A stretch of DNA of 64,000 nucleotides from contig CAIVPZ010000086.1 of NCBI GenBank assembly GCA_903907955.1, forward strand, positions 1-64,000. The letters are read 5' to 3'. The notes below the pieces were generated by a model, which made no database searches, was not told where the DNA came from, and was given only the letters and a program-made list of their open reading frames with translations. The DNA is from an uncultured Acetobacteraceae bacterium. GTDB lineage: Bacteria > Pseudomonadota > Alphaproteobacteria > Acetobacterales > Acetobacteraceae. The position numbers and the translations under genes are program-made. This document shows, one piece after another, positions 9,347 to 21,398 of this stretch (its first letter is position 1; each line of letters opens with the position of its first letter).

Positions 9347-9450
9347 GCGTTGCGCTGGACCCGCAAGGGGGCAGCCCCCCTTGACCCCATTCTCAACAAG
9401 AACACCTGGGTTCCAAGGGGCTGGGCCCTTGGTGGGGTTCGCGGCCACGG
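9347..9450 (+). repeat. Dispersed double-hairpin repeat, copy R2
   Basis: It contains GCGCTGGACC, then a perfect CAAGGGGG-CAGC-CCCCCTTG hairpin (9364-9383) and ACCCCATTCT, matching the right half of copy R4. A further hairpin CCAAGGG...CCCTTGG follows at 9413-9432. It lies just after fliJ and could end fliI-fliJ transcription. Confidence 0.65.
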
Positions 9451-9784
9451 CTCGACAGGATCACCTGCATTTCACGCCACGGACCGATCGGCGCGGTTCG
9501 CGCCCGGCTTGCCCGGCGCAATTTTTTGGGAACCGTTCGCGGGGTTATATCTGTATGTTGATGGAGACACCGAACGGCAGGAAAATGCCACTCATCATCC
9601 CCGCCGGGACACGCCCCGGGGCGGAGACGATGGGTGAATTTTCCCGCGGGTTGGTAGTGGCGGTGCAAACCGTTGTTTTGGATCGCCTCCCGTGGAGGCC
9701 GTCCGGCGGTTGTCGCGCCGACGTCGTGCCTGTTTTCTTCGGACACGGTCCGAGGCGAATCCTATCCCATCCGGGGAGAACGAT
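9451..9784. other. Non-coding stretch upstream of the solute-binding protein gene
   Basis: No gene is supported in these 334 bp. A GGGGTTATATCTG sequence near 9540-9552 could be part of a -10 region, and GGGGAGAA at 9775-9782 is the ribosome binding site of the next gene. A frame is open on the plus strand from 9692 but has no protein character before 9785. Confidence 0.4.
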
Positions 9785-10693
9785 ATGATGCGCCTGCTGG
9801 TTCATGGCCTCCGACGGAGCGGTATCGCCGTCGTTGTGTTGCTGGTTTCGCTCGGGGCGTCGCTGGCCTGGGCCGCAGATCTCAAGGAAATCCAGGCGCG
9901 CGGCGAAATCCGCCATCTGGGCATCCGCTACGCCAACTTCGTCACCGGCGAGGGGGACGGGTTCGACGTGGACCTGGTACGCGGCTTCGCCTCCGAGATC
10001 GGCGTTCGCTACACCCTCGTCTACACCGACTTCTACAATGTGCTGCGCGACCTGCTCGGTCATGACGTGGTGAACCGCGGCGGCACCGTGACGCTGGAGG
10101 GCGACTACCCCATCCGCGGCGACATGATCGCCACCGGCTTCACCGTTCTCCCCTGGCGCGAGCAGGTGGTGCTGTACTCCGAGCCGACCTTCCCCTCGCA
10201 GGTGCTGCTGGTGGCCCGCGCCTCCTCCGCCTATTCGCCGATCAAGGGCAGCCCGGACCTGGCGCACGACATTGCCGAAACGAGGGGGCTGATCGGCACC
10301 CACAGCCTGCTGGTGATGGAACGCACCTGCCTTGATCCGGGGAACTACGACCTCAAGGGCAAGGGTCTTGACCTGCGCGCCTATGCCCGCAGCACCAATC
10401 TCAATGAGATGGTGCCGGCGCTGCTGAACGGCGAGGCCGAGTTCACCCTGCTCGACGTGCCGGACGCCATCCTCGATCTGCAGAAATGGGCCGGCAAGAT
10501 CAAGGTGCTCGGGCCGATTTCACCCGAGCAGAAACTTGCCGCCGCGTTCCCGAAAACCTCGCCGGAACTGCTGGCCGCCTTCAACCGCTACCTGCACCGC
10601 GTGCGCGCCGATGGCACCTATAATGCCCTGGTGATGAAATACTACAGCGGTGTCAGGCGGTTCTTTCCCGACTTCTTCGTGAGCTGGAAGTAA
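9785..10693 (+). CDS. Periplasmic solute-binding protein (SBP family 3 type)
   Basis: A 302-residue exported binding protein. Residues 1-31 form a signal peptide (basic start, hydrophobic core, AWA-AD cleavage site). The mature part follows the family-3 solute-binding fold: an N-terminal [21 protein letters not shown] segment like the G-F-D-V-D-L motif of amino-acid-binding proteins, then two lobes to the C-terminus. No transporter permease or ATPase is near. Instead a hybrid histidine kinase starts 20 bp downstream, so this protein more likely feeds a ligand signal to that kinase, as separate or fused Venus-flytrap domains do in other sensor systems. The ligand is unknown. The start was chosen for its GGGGAGAA site 3 bp upstream. 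Confidence 0.85.
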   Translation: MMRLLVHGLRRSGIAVVVLLVSLGASLAWAADLKEIQARGEIRHLGIRYANFVTGEGDGFDVDLVRGFASEIGVRYTLVYTDFYNVLRDLLGHDVVNRGGTVTLEGDYPIRGDMIATGFTVLPWREQVVLYSEPTFPSQVLLVARASSAYSPIKGSPDLAHDIAETRGLIGTHSLLVMERTCLDPGNYDLKGKGLDLRAYARSTNLNEMVPALLNGEAEFTLLDVPDAILDLQKWAGKIKVLGPISPEQKLAAAFPKTSPELLAAFNRYLHRVRADGTYNALVMKYYSGVRRFFPDFFVSWK

Positions 10694-10713
10694 CCGCACC
10701 GCAGGGCGGCACG

Positions 10714-13827
<3,114 letters not shown>

Positions 13828-13852
13828 CCGCCGGCGCCCGCTGGTCGCTCGA

Positions 13853-16603
13853 TCAGGTCAGATAGCGCGCCTTCAGGTGCGCCTCGAAGTCCAGCGGGTC
13901 GAGCGGCTTGCCGGTGGCGTGGCGCAGCAGGTCGTTGAAGGCGAGCAGGCTGCCCATGCCGTGCACCCGCTCGCGCAGCCAGCCAAGCAGCGGCGCCAGG
14001 TCGCCGCGCCCGAGCGCCGCATCCAGCCCCGCCACCTCGCGGCGCGCCGCCGCCATCAACTGCGCCGCGGCCATGGCGCCCAGCGTGTAGCTCGGGAAAT
14101 AGCCGAACGCGCCGTCGTACCAATGGATGTCCTGCAGGCAGCCGCGCGCGTCGTCGGGCGGGGTGATGCCAAGCAGCGCGTGCATGCCGTAGTTCCAGGC
14201 GCCTGGCAGCTCCGCCACCGTCAGGTCGCCGGCGATGAGGGCCCGCTCCAGCCGGAAGCGCAGGATGACATGTGCCGGGTAGGTCATCTCGTCGGCTTCC
14301 ACCCGGATGACCCCGCGCTCCACCCGGCGCCAGAGCCGGGCCAGGTTGTCGCCCGCCCAGGGGGCAGGGTCGCCGCCGAAGAACAGGTTCAGCTCGCGGC
14401 CAAGCCAGCCGAGGAAGGCATCGGAGCGGCATGCCTGCATTTCGATGATCAGGCTCTGGCTCTCATGCGCGGCCATGCCGGCGGCGGCACCAACGGGCTG
14501 GCGCGCCCAGCGCTCCGGCAGGCCGCGCTCATACAGCGCATGGCCGGTCTCGTGCATCACCCCCAGCAGGGCCTGGGCAAAATCCTGTTCATCGTAGCGG
14601 GTGGTGATGCGCACATCGGTCGGCGTGCCGCCACAGAACGGGTGGGCGGAGCGATCGAGCCGCGAATGCGCCGGCTCCAGCCCGGCCTGCGCCGCCATGT
14701 GCCGGCACAGCGCCTCCTGCACCGGCACCGGGAACGGCCCTGGCGGGCGCGTCGCCGGTGAACGCCGGGCCTGCAGCTCTTCGGCCAGTGGCAGCGCATC
14801 GCGCAGGAAGACTTCATAGGCAGCGAAAACCGGCTCGACATCAGCGACCCCGCTGCCGCGCTGGTAGCCGTCCATCAGCGCGTCGTAGGGCGACAGGCCG
14901 AGCGCGGGGGCGAGCGCGCTGGCCTGCTCGCGCACCAGGTCCAGCACTTCGCGCAGGGCAGGCGCCACCAGCGGGAAATCGGCGGTGCGGCGTGCCTCGC
15001 GCCAGATACTCTCGCAGGCCGAGTTGGCGCGCGCCTGTGCCTCCACCAGATCGGCCGGCAAGGCGCTTGCGCGCAGATGCGTCTGGCGCATCAGGCGCAG
15101 GTTGGCTTCCTGCCAGGATTCCGTCTCGCCGGCGGACTCCGCCCGGTCAAGGTCGTCGGCCACCTCCGGCGCCACCAGCAACCCATGCGCAAGGCCCGCC
15201 AGCACCGCGAGCTGGTCGCCACGCGCCGGCGCGCCCCCCGGCGGCATCATCGCGGCGGCGTCCCAGGAGAGCATGCCGGCGGCTTCCTGGATCGTCGCGA
15301 TCCGGGCGAACCGGGCGACCAGCCGCGCATAGGCAGCTTGTTCAGGGTCTGCCTCCGGGGCGGCCGGCCACGTCGCGGCCACCGCCGCGCCCGGCAGCGG
15401 ACGCTCCGGGACCGGCCAGTCCCGCGCCCACTCCGCCGGTGGCGGCGGTTCGCGCCGGGCCGGTTCGGGCCATTTCGGTGCAGGTCTGGGCCGGAGGCGG
15501 CGGCGCGCCGCCGCCGCGAACCCGGCCAGCGACGCCAGCGCCAGGCCGAAACAGGTCAGCGCGATGGCGAGATGTCGGCCGGCAGGCCGGGGCAGGTGCT
15601 TCGCCGGGGCCGGGAAGCCTTCGTCCGCCCCCTCGGGCGACTGCACCAGCACGAACGGCAGCACCGGCGTGATGCCGAGCGCCGCCGCGATGGTGGCGGT
15701 GTTCAGCGTGTAGAACCGCCGCACCATTGGCGCGTCCGGCAGCGAGAACAATCCTGATTCCTCGCTTGGCCACAGCCACCCTGTGATCGAGATGCTGGTG
15801 GCGGGCGCCGGGGGCGAGGTGTTCCGGCTTATCGGCATCCAGCCACGGTCGACCAGGATGACGGCGGAGGTATCCAGTTCCAGCGGCACCAGCGCATGCG
15901 CGCCTTTCACGGCGACTCCGCGGATATCGCGCTCCTCGCCGCCGTACCAGCTCTGCAGGTCCGCCAGCCAGCGACCGTTGACGCGCACCTTCTGCAGCGG
16001 CCTGGGGTTGAACGGCAGCGGCACCGTGGGCGCCGCCTCGGCGGCTTCCAGCAGCGCCACCACGCTCCGCTGCGCCTGAAAGCGAAGCAACTGCCACACG
16101 CCGAGCCCGACCAGCGTTGCGAACACCAGCACGGTGAGTGCCCCGGGCGCGAGCAGGCGGTGCCATGCCCGCCCGGCGGTCAGGTCCTTGCCGTCATGGT
16201 CGTGCAGCCGCGGCAGCACCAGCGCCGCCCGGAGCGTCCGCATCATCAGGATCGCCAGCGGCAGCGTCACCACCGGCCACAGCACCGCATGCACCCAGGG
16301 CGGCGGCGAGAAGCGGAACTCGACCCAGGAGGCAATGCCGACCACGATGATGGCGAGCACGGCAATCACCAGCACCACCGCCCCGTCGCCGGCTTCATGC
16401 CCCCGCAGGTGGAGGCCGCAGACCGGACAGCGATCGCGCATGCTGAGCAGCCCGGTGAACAGTTTGCCCTCGCCGCAGCGCGGGCAGCGGCCGCCCAGCG
16501 CCGCCCGCCACCAGGACGGCACCGGCGGCGTGGTGTCGTCGCTCATGCCCTGGCTGCCGTCGGTGGCTGGGTCATCGCCGAATCCCTCGAAGCTGTGCGC
16601 CAC
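13853..16603 (-). CDS. DUF983 - SURF1 - M32 carboxypeptidase continuous reading frame
   Basis: A single uninterrupted frame of 916 codons carries three proteins that are normally separate. Residues 30-125 are DUF983: a zinc-ribbon-like CPRC...CPVC pair (Cys40, 43, 59, 62) and two membrane helices. Residues 150-365 are SURF1, the cytochrome c oxidase assembly factor, with helices at about 151-170 and 343-363 and the GLGVWQL motif. Residues 420-916 are an M32 (Taq-type) metallocarboxypeptidase with zinc motif HETGH (684-688). No in-frame ATG separates the first two domains or precedes the third at a sensible place; a GTG (codon 408) could start the peptidase alone. DUF983 and SURF1 often neighbour each other in oxidase operons, but no cox gene is here. 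ATG codon 20 (16546) is the likelier true start. True fusion or three coupled genes cannot be settled from sequence alone. Confidence 0.8.
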   Translation of the reverse strand: MAHSFEGFGDDPATDGSQGMSDDTTPPVPSWWRAALGGRCPRCGEGKLFTGLLSMRDRCPVCGLHLRGHEAGDGAVVLVIAVLAIIVVGIASWVEFRFSPPPWVHAVLWPVVTLPLAILMMRTLRAALVLPRLHDHDGKDLTAGRAWHRLLAPGALTVLVFATLVGLGVWQLLRFQAQRSVVALLEAAEAAPTVPLPFNPRPLQKVRVNGRWLADLQSWYGGEERDIRGVAVKGAHALVPLELDTSAVILVDRGWMPISRNTSPPAPATSISITGWLWPSEESGLFSLPDAPMVRRFYTLNTATIAAALGITPVLPFVLVQSPEGADEGFPAPAKHLPRPAGRHLAIALTCFGLALASLAGFAAAARRRLRPRPAPKWPEPARREPPPPAEWARDWPVPERPLPGAAVAATWPAAPEADPEQAAYARLVARFARIATIQEAAGMLSWDAAAMMPPGGAPARGDQLAVLAGLAHGLLVAPEVADDLDRAESAGETESWQEANLRLMRQTHLRASALPADLVEAQARANSACESIWREARRTADFPLVAPALREVLDLVREQASALAPALGLSPYDALMDGYQRGSGVADVEPVFAAYEVFLRDALPLAEELQARRSPATRPPGPFPVPVQEALCRHMAAQAGLEPAHSRLDRSAHPFCGGTPTDVRITTRYDEQDFAQALLGVMHETGHALYERGLPERWARQPVGAAAGMAAHESQSLIIEMQACRSDAFLGWLGRELNLFFGGDPAPWAGDNLARLWRRVERGVIRVEADEMTYPAHVILRFRLERALIAGDLTVAELPGAWNYGMHALLGITPPDDARGCLQDIHWYDGAFGYFPSYTLGAMAAAQLMAAARREVAGLDAALGRGDLAPLLGWLRERVHGMGSLLAFNDLLRHATGKPLDPLDFEAHLKARYLT

Positions 16604-16652
16604 AGGCTAGCCGGCTGACCGGCCTGAAGGAAGATCAGGGGCGTGCCGGCCT

Positions 16653-17711
16653 TCATCGCGGCACTGCCAGGAGCCGGTAATCATCCGAGGCCTGTCCGCG
16701 CAGTCCGCTGGCCAGGTCGGCCACGATCCGCTCGGCGATGCCCACCCGGTAGTGGTGCGGGTCCCAGTAATTGTCGTCCGCCAGCGTGATCGGGCTGGGG
16801 ATCATGAAATCGATCGCCGCCGTGTTCGGCGTGACGGCGGCGAGCGCGGCCACGCGGCGCTTGCATTCGGTCTGCATGGCCAGCGCCGGGCCCGGCCGGG
16901 TGGCGATGAAGCGGTGATTGTACGGCACGAAGAACAGCAGCTTCAGGGTTGCCGGCGGAATGGCCTGCAGCACGAAGCGGAGCCGGTCGATGGGCGGCAT
17001 CTTCCAGGTTTCGGGCGGCTGGCTGCTGTCCCTGGGCAGATCCCAGGGCTCGGTACCCTGAAGATGGGTCAAGGCGCGGGTGCTGTCGTACTGCTCGTCG
17101 GGCGGCACGAAGCGGGTGTAGCCATCGCGTCCGTAGACGCGCCGCTGCAGGCCGGTCCACTGGCCGAACGCCTGGCCGGCCTTCTCCACGCTGTACATGT
17201 CGAACATGTAAAGGTAATCCCGCCACCGGCCCGGCCAGGACTCGTCATAGAGCCAGTCGGGGAAGCGGGAGAAGTAGACGAACCTGTTGTCCACCGGGGG
17301 TGTCCGGCACCATTGCACGTCCAGCCCGATCGCGACCACGCGCGGCGCCGGGTGGTGGCGCAGGAACACCTCCAGCAGGCGGGTCTGCTCGTAGGAGGTG
17401 GCGCTGTTCATCGACAGGTTGGCGAAGCGCGCGCCGAAGGCGGGGTTCAGGGCGGCCGGACGGATCAGGCGGGTGGCCGAGGTGCCGAACAGGGCGCTGT
17501 CGAACTGCGCATCGCGGGCGAGCGCGGGGAAGGCGTAGCGGGCGTTGCCGTCCACCGGGCCGCGGTCGAAGAACGGCCAGGAAACCGGCAGGTTGGCGTA
17601 GGGATTCACCCCCATGACGAACAGCCACACCACGCCGCCGGCCACCGCGGCGGTGGCCAGCAGCGTGCGCAGGAAGCGGCGCCAGTCAGAACTGGAAGTA
17701 GATGAAGGCAT
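16653..17711 (-). CDS. SGNH-hydrolase-like membrane protein, partner of the MBOAT acyltransferase
   Basis: A 352-residue protein with one N-terminal membrane helix (residues 13-34) and a large periplasmic domain. GTSATR (76-81) and DPHHY (317-321) are consistent with the block I Ser and block V Asp-His of SGNH/AlgJ-AlgX-like esterase-acyltransferase domains, although similarity is faint. Its start overlaps the upstream MBOAT gene by 26 bp, tying it to that enzyme. By analogy with alginate acetylation machinery, the MBOAT moves acyl groups across the membrane and this protein places them on a glycan. The acceptor glycan is not indicated in the window. Confidence 0.7.
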   Translation of the reverse strand: MPSSTSSSDWRRFLRTLLATAAVAGGVVWLFVMGVNPYANLPVSWPFFDRGPVDGNARYAFPALARDAQFDSALFGTSATRLIRPAALNPAFGARFANLSMNSATSYEQTRLLEVFLRHHPAPRVVAIGLDVQWCRTPPVDNRFVYFSRFPDWLYDESWPGRWRDYLYMFDMYSVEKAGQAFGQWTGLQRRVYGRDGYTRFVPPDEQYDSTRALTHLQGTEPWDLPRDSSQPPETWKMPPIDRLRFVLQAIPPATLKLLFFVPYNHRFIATRPGPALAMQTECKRRVAALAAVTPNTAAIDFMIPSPITLADDNYWDPHHYRVGIAERIVADLASGLRGQASDDYRLLAVPR

Positions 17712-19074
17712 TCTGCAGCCGCCCGCCGGAGAGGAGAATCAGCGCCACCGCCGCCAGCCCGACCGGCACCGCCAGCCAGGGGGCGGGGCGCAACAGGCGG
17801 CCCAGCGCCACGTCCTGGCTGGTCGGGCCAAGCAGCGCGATGGCTGTGGCGACCGCTATCATCCAGCCATCCGGGAACGCCACCGGGCCGAATCCGCCGC
17901 TGCCCAGCAGGCCGGCCAGCATGTGTCCGGCCGTGGTCCAGTCCGGCGCGCGGAACGGCACCCAGGCCACCACGACGAACACCAGGGTCAGTGCCCATCC
18001 GATCACCCGGGGCAGCCGCAGCCCGGCGCGGTGCCACAGCCCGTTCACGGCAAGGCCAATCCCGTGCAGCCCGCCCCAGACGACAAAGGTCCACGCCGCG
18101 CCGTGCCAGAGGCCGCCGAGCAGCATGGTGACCACCACGTTCAGCGCCTGCCGCGCCGGCCCGTGCCGGTTGCCGCCGAGCGGGATGTAGAGATAGTCGC
18201 GCAGGAAGCGCGACAGCGTCATGTGCCAGCGCCGCCAGAATTCCCGGATCGAGGCGGACCGGTATGGCGCATCGAAATTCATCGGCAGGCGCAGGCCGAA
18301 CATGCGCGCCAGCCCGATCGCCATGTCGGAGTAGCCGGAGAAGTCGAAATAGATCTGCAGCGCATAGCCGCCGGCCGCCGCCCAGGCGGCGGCGGTGTTC
18401 GGCACGCCGCCGCCGGCGCCGGCGAACAGCGCGTCGACCCCGGGCGCCAGGGTGTCGGCGACCCACAGCTTCTTGGCCATGCCGATCAGGAACAGCACCA
18501 GGCCGCGCGACAGGTTTTCCCACATGGCGGGGCCGCGCGGGTTGGCGCGGAACTGGTGGATGATCTCGTTGTGCCGCACCAGCGGCCCGGCGATGAGCTG
18601 GGGAAAGAAACTGACGAACAGGCAGAAATCCAGGAAGCCGTAGGCGTGCCGGTCGCCGCGCCGGACGTCGATCAGATAGGAGACTTTCTGGAACACGAAG
18701 AAGCTGATGCCGAGCGGCAGGACGATGTGCAGCGGCGTCCAGTCCGCGCCCGCCAGCCAGGCCAGGTTGCCGCCGAGGAAATCGGCATATTTGAACCAGG
18801 CCAGCGCGCCCAGGTTCAGCCCCAGGCCGAGCACCGGCAAGGCCGCGGCCAGCAAAGCGGGGTTCGGGCGGAGATGCAGGCGGCCGATCGCCCAGGTTGC
18901 CACGGCGAGGCCGGCCAGCAACGGCAGGTAGCGCGGGTTCCACCAGCCGTAGAACACCAGCGAGGCGCCGATGAGCACGATCTCCCGCCAGCGGTGCGAG
19001 GCGGCGGCTGCGTAGTACAGCGCCAGCACCAGCGGCAGGAAGCCGAGAACGAAGATCTGCGAATGGAAGAGCAC
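17686..19074 (-). CDS. MBOAT-family O-acyltransferase (AlgI-like)
   Basis: A 462-residue integral membrane acyltransferase with about ten or more hydrophobic segments. The MBOAT signature is present: FFPQLIAGPLVRHNEI (about 156-171), YFDFSGYSDMAIGLARMFG (242-260), FWRRWHMTLSRFLRDYLYIPLGG with His284, and LWHGAAWTFVVWGGLHG with the catalytic His324. Members such as AlgI and DltB move acyl groups onto extracellular polymers. The start is GTG at 19074. The next gene overlaps its 3' end and encodes the presumed periplasmic partner. Confidence 0.92.
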   Translation of the reverse strand: MLFHSQIFVLGFLPLVLALYYAAAASHRWREIVLIGASLVFYGWWNPRYLPLLAGLAVATWAIGRLHLRPNPALLAAALPVLGLGLNLGALAWFKYADFLGGNLAWLAGADWTPLHIVLPLGISFFVFQKVSYLIDVRRGDRHAYGFLDFCLFVSFFPQLIAGPLVRHNEIIHQFRANPRGPAMWENLSRGLVLFLIGMAKKLWVADTLAPGVDALFAGAGGGVPNTAAAWAAAGGYALQIYFDFSGYSDMAIGLARMFGLRLPMNFDAPYRSASIREFWRRWHMTLSRFLRDYLYIPLGGNRHGPARQALNVVVTMLLGGLWHGAAWTFVVWGGLHGIGLAVNGLWHRAGLRLPRVIGWALTLVFVVVAWVPFRAPDWTTAGHMLAGLLGSGGFGPVAFPDGWMIAVATAIALLGPTSQDVALGRLLRPAPWLAVPVGLAAVALILLSGGRLQNAFIYFQF

Positions 19075-19122
19075 CGAAACCGCCTATCGCCGGATCCGGT
19101 GCGGCGGCAAACCCGCGATCGC

Positions 19123-19147
19123 CCGGGCGGGCGGCAAGCCCGCCCGG
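19123..19147 (-). terminator. GC-rich hairpin after the phasin gene
   Basis: CCGGGCGGGC, loop GGCAA, GCCCGCCCGG gives a perfect 10-bp stem 14 bp beyond the phasin stop on the minus strand. No U-run follows. It could insulate the presumably highly expressed phasin gene from the acyltransferase genes, or protect the phasin mRNA 3' end. Confidence 0.45.
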
Positions 19148-19160
19148 AACGCCAACGCGG

Positions 19161-19652
19161 TCAGGCCTTCGGGCCGCCCGACTTTTCGACCAGTTGCTTG
19201 ACCTCATCGAGCGCCTCGGTGAAGCGCCGGTTGAGCAGGTCAATCGCCTCGCCGTTGGAGCGCTGGATGAGGTCGCTGAGTTCACGCGTGTTCGACACGG
19301 TGCGCTCGTATGCCTTCTTCAGCAGTTCGGCCTGCTTGGCCGCCTTGACCTGGGGCGCTTCGGTGGGGGCGGCCAGCGAACGCAGCGTCTCGCTGAGCTC
19401 GGACATGGTCTGCTGGGCGATTTCGAAGTGCCGCTTGGCAACCGCCTGTGCGCCTTCCAGGGCGATCCGGTTGGCTGCCGACAATGTGTCGAGATTGCGC
19501 CGGTGCGCCGACAGCAGCGTCTCCACGTCGGGCACGGCCGGCAGCTTCAGATCGGAGAACAGCCGGGTGAAGTCTTCCGCGGCGCTCTTTGCCTGATTGA
19601 TAGCCTGGGAGAAGGGAGTATCGGCTCCGGTCTTGCTGGTCTCGCTCGCCAT
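19161..19652 (-). CDS. Phasin family protein
   Basis: A 163-residue, almost wholly helical protein with the phasin pattern: an FTRLFSDLKLPAVPDVETLLSAHRRN-type N-terminal segment (residues 28-53), then long amphipathic helices rich in Ala/Glu/Lys. Phasins coat polyhydroxyalkanoate granules in the cytosol and control their size. This suggests PHA storage, although no PHA synthase is in the window. AGGAG lies 6 bp before the ATG at 19652, a strong site fitting an abundant protein. The TetR-like gene follows upstream on the same strand after 156 bp with no recognisable feature. Confidence 0.88.
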   Translation of the reverse strand: MASETSKTGADTPFSQAINQAKSAAEDFTRLFSDLKLPAVPDVETLLSAHRRNLDTLSAANRIALEGAQAVAKRHFEIAQQTMSELSETLRSLAAPTEAPQVKAAKQAELLKKAYERTVSNTRELSDLIQRSNGEAIDLLNRRFTEALDEVKQLVEKSGGPKA

Positions 19653-19808
19653 GTTAGGCTCCTGCTGCTGTTGGGACGTTCGTGCGTGTCATGTCGCCCC
19701 CCCGGCCGACACAACCCCACCCCGCGCCTTCGCTGCGCGGGCTGGCACCGGTTTAGGCGACTGCTGCGGCGGACTCAACCTGCGCGTTGGCAGAATGGGT
19801 CGGTTGCG

Positions 19809-20456
19809 TCAGCCGGCCGGGGAGCCGGACGGTTCGGGGGCAGGCGGTTCATCGAACGGGGCTTCGGGCAGCGGCCCGGGGGAGGCGGCGGCCTGCCGCC
19901 CGCTGAGCCAGGTTTCCGCCTGCTCGGCGCGCAACAACGCCAGGTCCAGCGCCGCCATGGTGGCGGAGAGGTCCTCGCTGTCGTCGCGCTGCCAGGCGCG
20001 CAGCGTCCACAGCCACACCGCCAGCAGCGCCTTGCGGCGCAACTGCCCGTGCGGCCCGCGGGAGGCGATGCCGGCACCTTCCAGCATCCAGCCCATGCTG
20101 CACAGGTTGGCGGCGGCCAGGGCGAGCGCCAGCGGCGGGTCGGCCGGCAGATGGCGCAGCAGCGCCAGCACGCCGGTGCGGTGGCGCTGCAGGAAATCGA
20201 TCCGGCGCATCAGCATGTCGAACAGCCGGTCGCGGGGCGATCCTTCGTTGGTCGCCAGTTCCAGCGCCGCCTGGTCGGCCTGGCTGCCGAAGCGCAGCAG
20301 CACCACGCAGCGCGCCGGGAAGCGGCGGCGGGCGCGGTCGAGCGGCAGGTCGGCGTCGCGCGCCGCCTGCGCCACGCTCACGGCGGACCAGCCGCGCTCG
20401 GCGGCAAGCGAGAAGGCGCTGGCGACCAGTGCCGAGTCGAATTCAGCGTTGTCCAT
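19809..20456 (-). CDS. TetR/COQ9-like helix-turn-helix protein
   Basis: A 215-residue protein. Residues about 5-50 (ALVASAFSLAAERGWSAVSVAQAARDADLPLDRARRRF, split here as a helix-turn-helix) match TetR-type DNA-binding domains, with an all-helical ligand domain after it and a Pro/Ala-rich C-terminal tail. I use the ATG at 20456 (MDNAEFDS); a GTG three codons upstream (20465) is possible. It sits 30 bp after proC on the same strand, so it may be the last gene of a ubiK-YbjN-proC string rather than a local operon repressor. The target is unknown. The family could equally be described as COQ9/RpsU-divergently-transcribed type. Confidence 0.75.
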   Translation of the reverse strand: MDNAEFDSALVASAFSLAAERGWSAVSVAQAARDADLPLDRARRRFPARCVVLLRFGSQADQAALELATNEGSPRDRLFDMLMRRIDFLQRHRTGVLALLRHLPADPPLALALAAANLCSMGWMLEGAGIASRGPHGQLRRKALLAVWLWTLRAWQRDDSEDLSATMAALDLALLRAEQAETWLSGRQAAASPGPLPEAPFDEPPAPEPSGSPAG

Positions 20457-20486
20457 GGCACTCACATGGGATGATCGTTGCCGTTG

Positions 20487-21293
20487 TCATCCCGCCAGCT
20501 CGCGCGAGCGGGCGGTCGCGGCGGCGACGGCGCGCGAAACCAGCGCCGGCCAGGCCTGCTCCTCCATCAGCACCGCCAGCGCATGCTCGGTGGTGCCGCG
20601 CGGGCTGGTCACGGCGTGCCGCAGGACGGCGGCGTCCTCGGTGCTGGCGGCCAGCAGGGCGCCGGAGCCGGCGACGGTGTGGCGCGCCAGCAGGCGGGCG
20701 AGATCGGCGGGGATGCCCTGCTCGATGGCCGCGCGCTCCAGCAGTTCGGCCAGCAGGAACACATAGGCCGGACCGCTGCCGGAGACCGCGGTCACCGGAT
20801 CGATCAGCCCCTCATCCTCGACCCAGGCCACCGCGCCGATGGCGGCGAGCAGCGGGTCGCACAGCGCGCGCTGGGCATCGGTGACGCCGGGGCCGGCGCA
20901 GGCCACGGTGACGCCGCGGCGCACCGCGGCGGGGGTGTTGGGCATGGCGCGCACGACCGCGGCCTGGCCGCCCAGCAGCGGGCGCAAGCCGCCGATGGTC
21001 TGGCCGGCCATGATGGACAGGAAAACCGCATCGGGCGCGAACCGGGCATATTGCGGCACCACCGCGGCGGCGCCCTGCGGCTTCACCGCCAGCACCACCG
21101 CCGCCGGGTTGAAGCCGGCGGGGATGGAGGCGAAATCAGGCACCACCGTCACCTCGGGGCCGTGGCCGGCCGGGACCAGGGGGTCCACCGCGACCGCGGC
21201 GGCCAGGCCGCGCTCGCGCCAGCCGGCCAGCAGGGCGCCGCCCATCTTGCCAAGGCCGACCAGCAGGATGGGCGGGATGTTGGAACCGGTCAC
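20487..21293 (-). CDS. proC: Pyrroline-5-carboxylate reductase
   Basis: Last step of proline synthesis: NAD(P)H reduction of pyrroline-5-carboxylate. The Rossmann motif VGLGKMGGALL lies close to the N-terminus. MPNTPAAVRRGVT and the signature GSGPAYVFLLAE followed by a TSPRGTTEHAL segment are diagnostic. I favour the GTG at 21293 (268 residues, normal length) over the ATG at 21338, whose 15 extra residues do not belong to the fold; neither has a convincing Shine-Dalgarno. It lies between a YbjN gene and the TetR-like gene on the same strand. Confidence 0.93.
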   Translation of the reverse strand: MTGSNIPPILLVGLGKMGGALLAGWRERGLAAAVAVDPLVPAGHGPEVTVVPDFASIPAGFNPAAVVLAVKPQGAAAVVPQYARFAPDAVFLSIMAGQTIGGLRPLLGGQAAVVRAMPNTPAAVRRGVTVACAGPGVTDAQRALCDPLLAAIGAVAWVEDEGLIDPVTAVSGSGPAYVFLLAELLERAAIEQGIPADLARLLARHTVAGSGALLAASTEDAAVLRHAVTSPRGTTEHALAVLMEEQAWPALVSRAVAAATARSRELAG

Positions 21294-21398
21294 CGCGTCA
21301 GAGCCGGTGAAGCGATCGAACGTGCGCAACAATACCAATTGATATCATTCAGTTTCTCCTCGCCGTCCGGCGGCTCGCGGGCATTCTTCCACAAACCG

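Noticed and set aside
20487-21338. proC starting at ATG 21338
   Set aside because: The extra 15 residues precede the normal ProC N-terminus and no ribosome site lies upstream; GTG 21293 fits the family better, although this is not proven.
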